A model generated the notes under the pieces. The model did not search any database. It was given only the letters and a program-made list of their open reading frames with translations, and had not been told where the DNA came from. Shown one piece after another: positions 1-5,407 of a DNA stretch of 5,407 bases. The stretch comes from Propionibacteriaceae bacterium UBA5174. GTDB lineage: Bacteria; Actinomycetota; Actinomycetes; Propionibacteriales; Propionibacteriaceae. The translations under genes and the position numbers were made by a program. Positions within the stretch are counted from its first letter, which is position 1, and each line of letters begins with the position of its first letter. The DNA lies in contig DHWU01000017.1 in the NCBI GenBank assembly GCA_002413345.1, positions 67,235 to 72,641 on the forward strand, read 5' to 3'.

Positions 1-1216
1 CAGCGCCCTGGTGGGCCGACCAAATGCTGGAGTTCAGCCCATAGTCAGAGTCGTTCGCCTCACCGATTGCCTGTTCGGTTGAGTCGACTCGATAGACCGA
101 AAGGACTGGCCCGAAGGTCTCCTCGCGGTAGGCGAGCATGCCTTCAGTGACCCCGGTCAGGATGGTCGGCTCGTAGAAATAGGGCCCCAGATCTGGACGG
201 GCCCGGCCGCCGGTCAACACAGTGGCGCCTTTGGTCACGGCGTCCTCGACGTGTTTAGTCACGGTGGCTAGTTGCGCGGCTGAGGCCAGCGATCCGATCT
301 CGAGGTCCCAGGAATGCCCTGCGCCGATCCGCAGTGACTCGGTGGCCGCAATCAGCTTGGGCACAAACTGGTCGTAGACCTCGGTGTGCACATAAGCCCG
401 TTCGATGCTCACGCACAGTTGGCCGGTGTTGGCGAAGGCAGCACGCGCGGTTCCAATGGCAGCGGCCTCTAGGTTGGCGTCGGGCAGCACCAGCAGTGGA
501 TTCTTGCCGCCGAGCTCGGCCGAGAAACCGTGCAGCCGCTCAGCGCATTGGACGGCGAGTTTGCGCCCAGTGGCGGTGGAGCCGGTGAACATCAGAAAGT
601 CGGTGTTGGCAATCAAAGCTGGGCCCAGTTGAGCGCCAGCGCCAGGGGTCACATTGAAAAGTCCCTCTGGGAGTCCTGCTTCATCGAAGATCTCGGCGAG
701 CAGTAGTGCGGTGAATGGCGTTTGGGAGTCCGGCTTGAGTACTACGGCGTTGCCGGCCAACAGGGCGGCGGCGGCGTCAGTGGCGGGCAGAGTGAATGGG
801 TAGTTCCAGGGGGCGATGATTGCGGCCACGCCAAGCGGGCGGTGGTGTTCCACGGTCTTGGTGAGTAAGGGGATGGCGCCAGGGTGCCGCTTTGGGCCAA
901 GGACGCCCGGTGCGATGTTGGCGAAGACGCGCAGCGCTCGGGCGGTGTCCATTACCTCCTCGAACGCGCTGAGGCGGGCTTTGCCCGATTCGTCCTGAAT
1001 CAGGTCGAGGATTTCGGTAGCGCGGAGCAGGGTGAGGCTGGCGGCTCGCGAAATGATCCGTCCGCGTTGACGCACCGGGGTCTGGGCCCAATCGATCTGT
1101 GCCTGGCGCGCTCGAGCGATCACTGCGATCAGGGTGTCGTTGTCGGTGGCGTGAACGACTCCGTGAATGCTGTCGTCAAAGGGACGTCGGACGGTGATGC
1201 TTGCAGCCGGTTCCAT
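1..1216 (-). CDS. gabD2: Succinate-semialdehyde dehydrogenase-like aldehyde dehydrogenase (C-terminus cut by window edge)
   Basis: The minus strand is open for 405 codons and runs off the window at base 1. ALDH superfamily enzymes oxidise an aldehyde to its acid with NAD(P)+; the GabD2 type oxidises succinic semialdehyde to succinate in the cytoplasm. Seen directly: the APWNYP motif with oxyanion residue N138, cofactor-binding K161 in VVLKPDSQTP, the FTGST turn at 210-214, the ELGGKNP motif with general base E234, FANTGQLC with nucleophile C268, and EETFGPV at 365-371 with cofactor-contacting E366. The stretch around C268 (GQLCVSIER) and KPDSQTP resemble what I recall of mycobacterial GabD2; other ALDH subfamilies cannot be excluded without a search. 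The family is about 450-520 residues, so roughly 50-100 C-terminal residues are missing. The start is firm: ATG at 1216 has a strong ribosome site, and no ATG, GTG or TTG lies between it and the upstream in-frame stop at 1289-1291. The gene is divergent from the LRR gene and no operon partner is visible. Confidence 0.85.
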   Translation of the reverse strand, partial: MEPAASITVRRPFDDSIHGVVHATDNDTLIAVIARARQAQIDWAQTPVRQRGRIISRAASLTLLRATEILDLIQDESGKARLSAFEEVMDTARALRVFANIAPGVLGPKRHPGAIPLLTKTVEHHRPLGVAAIIAPWNYPFTLPATDAAAALLAGNAVVLKPDSQTPFTALLLAEIFDEAGLPEGLFNVTPGAGAQLGPALIANTDFLMFTGSTATGRKLAVQCAERLHGFSAELGGKNPLLVLPDANLEAAAIGTARAAFANTGQLCVSIERAYVHTEVYDQFVPKLIAATESLRIGAGHSWDLEIGSLASAAQLATVTKHVEDAVTKGATVLTGGRARPDLGPYFYEPTILTGVTEGMLAYREETFGPVLSVYRVDSTEQAIGEANDSDYGLNSSIWSAHQGA

Positions 1217-1220
1217 GAAT

Positions 1221-1225
1221 CCTCC
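1221..1225 (-). promoter_or_regulatory. Ribosome binding site of the aldehyde dehydrogenase
   Basis: On the minus strand GGAGG lies four bases before the ATG at 1216. It is a full Shine-Dalgarno core with slightly short spacing, and it settles the start codon. Confidence 0.75.
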
Positions 1226-1290
1226 GCAGGATGTCGGTGCTGGACAGGTTACGCACAGTGGGCTCGCCTCGGGCGCGCTTCGCGCTGATC

Positions 1291-1308
1291 AGCCAGGGTC
1301 GCCTGGCT
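1291..1308 (-). repeat. Perfect 7-bp hairpin in the dehydrogenase leader
   Basis: AGCCAGG and CCTGGCT are perfectly complementary around a 4-base loop (GTCG on plus, CGAC on minus). The hairpin lies 75-92 bases upstream of the dehydrogenase ATG, so it would fall in its 5' leader if transcription starts near the candidate promoter at 1379-1407. No U-run follows on either strand, so it is not a standard intrinsic terminator. The palindrome CTGATCAG at 1285-1292 abuts it. Function unknown. Confidence 0.5.
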
Positions 1309-1376
1309 CAACTGATACCAACGGGGATGGCGACCCACTGGCCTGGTTGGGCGCCTTTAATTGTTCGGCCTGGCGA

Positions 1377-1394
1377 GTCACCTAAATGGGTGAC
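1377..1394. promoter_or_regulatory. Inverted repeat, candidate operator
   Basis: GTCACC and GGTGAC form a perfect 6-bp inverted repeat with a 6-base spacer (TAAATG). A looser partner lies at 1444-1468, where GTGAC is answered by GTCAC. The size and symmetry fit a dimeric transcription factor site, but the regulator is unknown and no family motif was recognised. Confidence 0.35.
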
Positions 1395-1407
1395 AATGAC
1401 CACTCAA
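1379..1407 (-). promoter_or_regulatory. Candidate promoter for the aldehyde dehydrogenase
   Basis: On the minus strand TTGAGT (1407-1402) is followed after 17 bases by TAGGTG (1384-1379). These are partial matches to the TTGACA and TANNNT boxes of housekeeping actinobacterial promoters. Use would give a leader of about 155 bases. The -10 box sits inside the inverted repeat at 1377-1394, which would suit repression by a protein bound there. This is found by eye only, and both boxes are imperfect. Confidence 0.25.
1381..1398 (+). repeat. Direct repeat copy 1 (GGGTGACA box)
   Basis: The 18-mer CCTAAATGGGTGACAATG recurs 54 bases downstream at 1435-1452 with three differences, all transitions. 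The shared core is GGGTGACA. It overlaps the right arm of the inverted repeat at 1377-1394. A repeated box this long between two divergent starts is most simply read as a binding site. Confidence 0.5.
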
Positions 1408-1434
1408 GCATAATTGAGGTGCATTCTGATAGCC

Positions 1435-1452
1435 CCCAAACGGGTGACAGTG
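1435..1452 (+). repeat. Direct repeat copy 2 (GGGTGACA box)
   Basis: CCCAAACGGGTGACAGTG matches the copy at 1381-1398 at 15 of 18 positions. The 54-base period is close to five helical turns, so proteins bound at both copies would face nearly the same side of the DNA. A reversed core (GGGTCAC, 1462-1468) follows shortly downstream. Confidence 0.5.
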
Positions 1453-1522
1453 GATGTATTTGGGTCACTAAGTAGGCTCGTTATTGAACGGCTATCGGGC
1501 CTAGTCAGAGCGTCAATGGGCC

Positions 1523-1558
1523 GGCTGGTTGGGTTGGTTTGCGTTGGTGGCGGGTGGG
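1523..1558 (+). other. G-rich tract with two possible two-tetrad G-quadruplex motifs
   Basis: Two adjacent sets of four G-runs are present: GG-CT-GG-TT-GGG-TT-GG at 1523-1537 and GG-T-GG-C-GGG-T-GGG at 1546-1558. The second has single-base loops. The surrounding 1523-1563 stretch has very few C. The tract lies on the coding strand 64-99 bases upstream of the LRR start codon. Two-tetrad structures are weak in DNA, so formation is a hypothesis. Confidence 0.4.
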
Positions 1559-1568
1559 TTAGTAATCT
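1539..1568 (+). promoter_or_regulatory. Candidate promoter for the LRR surface protein gene
   Basis: TTGCGT (1539-1544) and TAATCT (1563-1568) are separated by 18 bases. They match TTGNNN and TANNNT, the usual degenerate actinobacterial -35 and -10 boxes. A start near 1575 would give a leader of about 45 bases. The spacer contains the G-runs at 1546-1558. An alternative -10-like box, TAGGCT, lies at 1473-1478 without a good -35 partner. Confidence 0.3.
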
Positions 1569-1608
1569 CTGTCTGGGGTTTATCGACAAAGCAGTCGAGC
1601 CGCATCTC

Positions 1609-1614
1609 GAAGGG
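1609..1614 (+). promoter_or_regulatory. Probable ribosome binding site of the LRR gene
   Basis: GAAGGG lies seven bases before the ATG at 1622. It is only a partial Shine-Dalgarno match, but the spacing is good. It supports this ATG over the upstream in-frame GTG at 1547, which would put about 25 residues in front of an otherwise normal signal peptide. Confidence 0.5.
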
Positions 1615-1621
1615 TTACGTC

Positions 1622-1732
1622 ATGCAGTCCAGTCCGGCGATAAGAAAGACTTGGCGCAGCGGTGTTGCGCTATTAGCTTCGTTCGCGATCAGTCTCGGCT
1701 ACCTCAGCGGTCAAGCGCTTCCAGCCCAGGCA
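1622..1732 (+). other. Sec signal peptide of the LRR protein
   Basis: Residues 1-37 have a basic n-region (R8, K9, R12), a hydrophobic core at about 15-28 (VALLASFAISLGYL) and an AxA cleavage site, A35-Q36-A37, before D38. There is no lipobox cysteine, so it is not a lipoprotein, and no twin-arginine motif. Confidence 0.85.
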
Positions 1733-4700
1733 GACGGAACGACGGTAACGATCAACGACGCTGGCTTTGCGGCCTGCCTGGACGACGCCCTCACTGTCGC
1801 CGGGTCAACTTTCGACATCAGTGCCCTGAACGCGATCACCACGCTGAGTTGTGACGGACGCAGCATCGCTAACCTGACTGGTGCGGAGCACCTCACCGGG
1901 GCAACCTCACTCAGCTTCGCCAACAACGAGATTCGCAATGTGACGCCGCTTTCGCAGCTGGGGAGCCTCTCGGCGCTCGACATCTCCAACAATCACATTG
2001 CCGACATTTCTCCTTTGGCCTACCTCGAGCCGAGCACTTTCGCTGCCACCGGGCAAGCTTTGAGCTGGGTGATCGAACTGGGTCAGGCGACCACGGTTCC
2101 CGTTGTTGGGTTGTGGGGTAGTCCTGCGACGATGGCCAGTTCGAACACTGAGTACTTGACTGTCGTTGCCGGTGAAGCCACTGGACTCGTGGCGGGTGGT
2201 GAGATTCCCTCGATTACCTTCAGTGATGAATCCCTTGGCGTGTTCAGTGGCACTTTGACTACCAAGATCGTTCCCGGTGGTTCCACAATCGATGTGCCCG
2301 ACGCCGCGTTCGCTGCGTGCATCACCGACACTCTCGGCGTGCTGTCCGCTTCGAGATTAGACATTTCCGCAGTACGGGAGATCACCAGCCTGAACTGCGA
2401 CAGTCGAGGCATCGTCAACCTCGATGGCATCGTATTCCTGACCGGCGCTACCTCCTTCAGCTTTGCTCACAACCAGATCCGCAGCGTGGAGCCGCTGGAT
2501 GGCATGCAGAACTCGGGCGCCATCAATCTCTCAGGGAACAAGATCAGCGATCTTTCGCCGGTGGACATCGAATTCGCCGATGGTCTGGATGTGACTGACC
2601 AGACGGTGGCTTGGACCATCGGACGCAACGTCGCCACCGCCGTCCCGCTGAAGATGGCCAATAACACGGCAATCTCCCTGACCAGCGGAAGTCCTGCTGA
2701 TGTGACTGTCGACGGCCAAACGGTGACTGGTGTGAATGTGGGCAGCTATCCAGTCAATTTCACCGCGACCGACGAAAACCGCAGCTTTTCCGGGGTCTTG
2801 ACGACCTTGGTTGACGACGGTGATGTGACTGTCACTGACAACAATTTCGCTGTCTGTCTGGACGAAAAACTGGGCGCAACAGGTTCGATCTTCGCCAGTA
2901 CTGATCTTGCTGCGATCACTGGGACCTTGGATTGCTCCGGTCGTGGCATCACTGACTTGACTGGGGCTTATGCCCTGACTGGCCTAACCACGCTGAACCT
3001 GTCGAACAACTCCCTAGAGACCGCAGATCTCACTGCGATTGGCGGCCTTACGCACCTGACTACGCTGAACTTGGCGTCGAACAAACTGACGGGCGTCTCG
3101 GCATTGGCTGGCGACACTGCGTTGACCACGCTGGACGTCTCCGGCAACAACATCACCGATATCAGCGCGCTGCATAGCTTGGCGCTGACCAGTCTGGATG
3201 CGACTGGGCAATCTCTGGAGACCACGGTCGAGGCTGCGACCGAATCCGATCTAGCAATTAAAGACTTGGACGGTCTGGCGCCAGCTTTCACCGTGCCAGC
3301 TGGGGTGACGATCGACAGTGGCAAGGTGACAGCAGCCGCCGGAATCTTCTCCATCCCCTTCTCTTCAGGCGATCCGGCGGTGTACTCCGGAACGTTGCAG
3401 CTCAACTCCCACATTGATGTGGAAATCCTTTACCCGGCCTTTGCGACTTGCTTGGCTACCAGCCTTGACCTGCCCGCCTCGACCAGGGTCTTTAGCAACC
3501 TGGAGTTGGCAACGATCAGCACCCTGAATTGTCCTGGGCAAGGCCTTACGAAAATTGACGGCGCCGAATACTTGACCGGCCTGGCGTTCCTCAATGTGAG
3601 TCACAACACGATTTCGGATTTGTCGCCGCTAGCGGGGTTGAAGTATCTGACCTCAGTAGATCTCAGCGAGAACCAGATCAGCGTGCTGACCCCCTTGGCT
3701 GGTAAGACATCGGTGCAGAACCTTTACCTGGGCGGGAATCAGCTCACTAGCATCTCCGAGCTTTCGGGTCTGACTGCCATGTACATCCTTGATGTGTCGG
3801 ACAACGAAGTCGACACTCTCACCGGTGTGGCCCCCATGACGTCTATGAAGTCTCTCAAGGCGTCGGGAAACAACCTCACCAGCCTCGCGCCGGTGAAGAC
3901 GTTGACGAGGCTTACCAACATTGATGTGTCGGACAATCAGCTCACTAGCGTGGCGGACTTGGGTTCGTTGCCCACCTATCGGCTCAAGACCGTGAGCATC
4001 TCCGGTAACCAGATCAGCTCGATCAGCACACTGTCCAGGTTCACTGCGCTGAACCAGGTGTACGCCGCGCGGAACAAGATCAGTGACTTGACCCCCTTGG
4101 CCGGAGCCAGCTCGTTGTTGCAGGTTGATTTCGCCAATAACCAGATCTCCAGCCTGGCTGGGCTTTCGGGTCATCAGGTGCTGGTAGGCGCAAAACTGTC
4201 TGGAAACCAGATCACCAGCATCGCGGGACTCTCTGATCTGCCGAGTTTGCTGACCCTTGACATCTATGACAACCAGATCGCCGACTTCAGCCCATTGTCT
4301 GGATTGCCGGCTCTGGTTTGGGCGAACGCCCGAAACCAGAAGGTGTCGCTGACTGCGGTGCCCCAGGTGGCAACAGAACTCCCCCTGAAGGATCAGGCCG
4401 GTGCGGTGCCGACGCTGGGCACTCTGCCCTCAGGGGTTTCTGTCAATGGTGCCTTGATCACTGCCGATGCCGTGGGTGCCTACGACGTTGGGTACAGCTC
4501 TCTCTACGACAGTGGCACCCAGACGATCGAGATCTCTGGAAACCTGCAGCTGACGGCGGCGTACAACACCTTCACCACCACCTCCACCCCGACCATCTCG
4601 GGGGCGCCGAAGGTGGACTCCACCCTCACCGTGAACCCGGGAACCTGGTCCCCGTCACCTGACTTCGCCGTCCAGTGGAAGGCGGATGGCATCGACATTC

Positions 4701-5407
4701 TTGGTGCTACCGCTGACACCTACAAATTGACTCCTGCTGAAGTTGGCAAGACGATCACAGTTGCCGTTGTCGGCACCAAAGACACCTATGCCGCTGTCAC
4801 CAAGGTGTCGGCCCAGACGGAGGCAGTCACAGTCGCAAGCTTTGTTGCGCCAGCGCAGATCACGGTTGCCGGCAGCTTCGAAGTTGGTGAGACTCTGACC
4901 GCGAATGCGGGCAGTTGGACCCCATCAGCCGCCGTTGCTTATCAGTGGCTACGTGATGGGGACCCAATCACTGACGCTACGAATCAGACCTACGTACTCA
5001 CAGCTGGTGATGCTGGCAAAGCGGTGTCCGTTCGAGTGACCGCAACCAGGGACGGTTATCAGACCGCAACTCCAGTCTCGGGCGCCTCGGTGGTGGCCTT
5101 GGGCACCATGACCGGTGCCGCTCCACTCATCGTGGTGCCCGGCGATGGTCAGATCGCGATTGGCAAGACCTTGCAGCTGGGCACCGGCTATTGGTCGCCC
5201 TCCCCGACTTTCGCTCTGCAGTGGTATCGGGCTGGGTACCCGATCGATGGAGCAACCGGTTACACCTACACCGTCACTGCGGCAGATGTCGGCAAGGCAA
5301 TAACGGTTTCCCAGACAGGTAGTGCTACCGGGTATGCGAGCCTGACAAAGTTGTCGAGCCCGACCGCTGAGGTGCCGGCAGGCACTTTGGCTGCTCCGTC
5401 CTCGATT
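1622..5407 (+). CDS. Secreted internalin-like leucine-rich repeat protein with C-terminal Ig-like repeats (3' end cut by window)
   Basis: One frame of 1262 codons is open to the window end. Order of parts: Sec signal peptide (1-37); four homologous modules (about 42-220, 221-401, 402-599, 600-982), each with a cysteine-pair cap, leucine-rich repeats and an Ig-like strand region; then Ig-like repeats of about 90 residues from 983 on. The LRRs follow the 22-residue internalin pattern LxxLxxLxLxxNxIxxxxxL. The mature part has only eight cysteines, two per module, giving four likely disulfides. Internalin-type LRR proteins bind other proteins or sugars at the cell surface; the ligand here is unknown. 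The predicted location is secreted or wall-attached. A C-terminal anchor such as LPXTG, a membrane helix or a wall-binding domain would lie beyond base 5407 and cannot be judged. The start is ATG 1622, with a partial ribosome site and an upstream in-frame stop at 1502-1504. No gene symbol is justified. Confidence 0.9.
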   Translation, partial: MQSSPAIRKTWRSGVALLASFAISLGYLSGQALPAQADGTTVTINDAGFAACLDDALTVAGSTFDISALNAITTLSCDGRSIANLTGAEHLTGATSLSFANNEIRNVTPLSQLGSLSALDISNNHIADISPLAYLEPSTFAATGQALSWVIELGQATTVPVVGLWGSPATMASSNTEYLTVVAGEATGLVAGGEIPSITFSDESLGVFSGTLTTKIVPGGSTIDVPDAAFAACITDTLGVLSASRLDISAVREITSLNCDSRGIVNLDGIVFLTGATSFSFAHNQIRSVEPLDGMQNSGAINLSGNKISDLSPVDIEFADGLDVTDQTVAWTIGRNVATAVPLKMANNTAISLTSGSPADVTVDGQTVTGVNVGSYPVNFTATDENRSFSGVLTTLVDDGDVTVTDNNFAVCLDEKLGATGSIFASTDLAAITGTLDCSGRGITDLTGAYALTGLTTLNLSNNSLETADLTAIGGLTHLTTLNLASNKLTGVSALAGDTALTTLDVSGNNITDISALHSLALTSLDATGQSLETTVEAATESDLAIKDLDGLAPAFTVPAGVTIDSGKVTAAAGIFSIPFSSGDPAVYSGTLQLNSHIDVEILYPAFATCLATSLDLPASTRVFSNLELATISTLNCPGQGLTKIDGAEYLTGLAFLNVSHNTISDLSPLAGLKYLTSVDLSENQISVLTPLAGKTSVQNLYLGGNQLTSISELSGLTAMYILDVSDNEVDTLTGVAPMTSMKSLKASGNNLTSLAPVKTLTRLTNIDVSDNQLTSVADLGSLPTYRLKTVSISGNQISSISTLSRFTALNQVYAARNKISDLTPLAGASSLLQVDFANNQISSLAGLSGHQVLVGAKLSGNQITSIAGLSDLPSLLTLDIYDNQIADFSPLSGLPALVWANARNQKVSLTAVPQVATELPLKDQAGAVPTLGTLPSGVSVNGALITADAVGAYDVGYSSLYDSGTQTIEISGNLQLTAAYNTFTTTSTPTISGAPKVDSTLTVNPGTWSPSPDFAVQWKADGIDILGATADTYKLTPAEVGKTITVAVVGTKDTYAAVTKVSAQTEAVTVASFVAPAQITVAGSFEVGETLTANAGSWTPSAAVAYQWLRDGDPITDATNQTYVLTAGDAGKAVSVRVTATRDGYQTATPVSGASVVALGTMTGAAPLIVVPGDGQIAIGKTLQLGTGYWSPSPTFALQWYRAGYPIDGATGYTYTVTAADVGKAITVSQTGSATGYASLTKLSSPTAEVPAGTLAAPSSI
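1745..2281 (+). repeat. LRR module 1 (2 rungs)
   Basis: Residues 42-220. The cap has C52 (FAACL) and C77 (LSCDG), 25 residues apart. Ladder asparagines are N102 and N124, 22 apart. The LRR end is marked by A-T-G-Q with Q145. The Ig-like part ends in FSGTL (208-212). With only two rungs the solenoid is very short, and stability probably depends on the cap and the packed Ig-like part. Confidence 0.8.
2282..2824 (+). repeat. LRR module 2 (2 rungs, partly degenerate)
   Basis: Residues 221-401. Cap cysteines are C233 (FAACI) and C259 (LNCDS), 26 apart. Ladder asparagines are N284 and N306. The end-of-LRR motif is T-D-Q with Q327, and the Ig-like part carries FSGVL (389-393). Some core leucines are replaced, for example phenylalanine in SFSF (278-281) and a weak stretch QNSGAI before the second rung, so this copy looks the most eroded. 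Confidence 0.8.
2825..3418 (+). repeat. LRR module 3 (3 rungs)
   Basis: Residues 402-599. Cap cysteines are C412 (FAVCL) and C438 (LDCSG), 26 apart. Ladder asparagines are N463, N487 and N509; the first step is 24 residues, the second 22. The LRR end is A-T-G-Q with Q530. The Ig-like part carries YSGTL (588-592). It differs from modules 1 and 2 by one added rung. Confidence 0.8.
3419..4567 (+). repeat. LRR module 4 (11-rung solenoid plus Ig-like cap)
   Basis: Residues 600-982. Cap cysteines are C610 (FATCL) and C637 (LNCPG), 27 apart. Eleven ladder asparagines follow: N662, N684, N706, N728, N750, N772, N796, N818, N840, N862 and N884. Every step is 22 residues except N772 to N796, which is 24 because of an insertion around LPTYRL (783-788). 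The run ends with R-N-Q at 904-906. The Ig-like part (about 908-982) carries ISGNL (971-975). This is the main ligand-binding-sized solenoid. The surface motif NQI or NQL recurs in most rungs. Confidence 0.85.
4568..5407 (+). repeat. Tandem Ig-like repeats, three complete and one entering
   Basis: Unit 1 is residues 983-1074 (4568-4843), unit 2 is 1075-1163 (4844-5110), unit 3 is 1164-1256 (5111-5389), and a fourth begins at 5390. Each has a G-x-W-[ST]-P turn, then Q-W exactly ten residues after the first Trp (W1009/W1019, W1099/W1109, W1191/W1201), a T-Y-x-[LV]-T strand and a G-K-[TA]-[IV] strand. No cysteine is present. Such repeats are frequent stalk elements in actinobacterial wall proteins and probably hold the LRR head away from the cell. 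The number of units is unknown because the array leaves the window. Confidence 0.8.

Larger units (their letters stand above)
1217..1621. other. Divergent intergenic region
   Basis: These 405 bases separate the two divergent start codons and must hold the promoters of both genes. No coding sequence with recognisable homology was found on either strand. The half next to the dehydrogenase (1217-1350) is GC-rich with hairpins: GCGCG-CTT-CGCGC at 1273-1285 and a stronger one at 1291-1308. The centre (1355-1490) is more AT-rich and carries an inverted repeat and a direct repeat. The half next to the LRR gene (1515-1563) is rich in G and T and poor in C. No tRNA, known riboswitch or intrinsic terminator was recognised. 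Confidence 0.7.

Noticed and set aside
334..1288. Plus-strand open frames opposite the dehydrogenase
   Set aside because: The minus strand encodes an aldehyde dehydrogenase with all expected motifs across this span. The plus-strand frames are low-complexity shadows.
1291..1308. Hairpin as an intrinsic terminator
   Set aside because: No T-run follows on either strand, and both flanking genes start, rather than end, at this region.
1547..1621. Longer LRR protein starting at GTG 1547
   Set aside because: It would put about 25 extra residues before a normal signal peptide, and ATG 1622 has a better placed ribosome site.
1414..1854. Plus-strand open frame of 146 codons crossing the LRR start
   Set aside because: It overlaps the signal peptide and module 1 in another frame, its second half is an arginine- and histidine-rich out-of-frame reading, and it has no recognisable domain. 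The 1622 frame explains the region.
3653..4174. Minus-strand open frame of 173 codons, and similar antisense frames at 2968-3414, 2083-2430 and 1711-1992
   Set aside because: They lie wholly inside the LRR gene. Their repeat-like composition is the mirror of the LRR codons, and none shows a ribosome site or known domain.
3530..4330. Regularly spaced repeats as a CRISPR array or tandem satellite
   Set aside because: The period is 66 bases in frame, the repeats are imperfect, and they encode 22-residue LRRs in one continuous reading frame.
1217..5407. Defence system, prophage or insertion sequence
   Set aside because: No nuclease, transposase, integrase, toxin or immunity domain was seen, and there are no terminal inverted repeats or target duplications.

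Overview
The window holds two divergent protein-coding genes, both cut by the window edges, separated by about 405 bases of intergenic DNA. The moderately high GC content points to a Gram-positive actinobacterium (Actinomycetota). So do a GabD2-type aldehyde dehydrogenase of the kind known from mycobacteria and relatives, and C-terminal Ig-like repeats of a type common in actinobacterial surface proteins. This placement is inferred from protein style, since no rRNA or other marker gene is present.

Bases 1-1216 (minus strand) encode the first 405 residues of an NAD(P)-dependent aldehyde dehydrogenase, most like succinate-semialdehyde dehydrogenase. All catalytic residues expected in this part are intact, and the C-terminal end lies beyond base 1. 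Bases 1217-1621 are a shared divergent control region. It contains a strong ribosome binding site for the dehydrogenase, a perfect 7-bp hairpin, an inverted repeat, an 18-bp near-perfect direct repeat, candidate promoters in both directions, and a G-rich tract with two possible two-tetrad G-quadruplexes.

Bases 1622-5407 (plus strand) are one uninterrupted frame of 1262 codons with no stop before the window end. It starts with a Sec signal peptide. Four homologous internalin-like modules follow, each made of a Cys-pair cap, 22-residue leucine-rich repeats and an Ig-like strand region. Their LRR ladders have 2, 2, 3 and 11 asparagine rungs. At least three Ig-like repeats of about 90 residues come next and run off the window. 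This is a large secreted or cell-surface adhesin-type protein. Its anchor, if any, is outside the window.

Nothing indicates that the two genes share a pathway; they only share an upstream region. No defence system, mobile element, CRISPR array, tRNA or rRNA was seen. The most unusual content is the exact four-fold modular build of the LRR protein, whose only eight cysteines are placed at fixed positions, and the repeat-rich divergent regulatory region.
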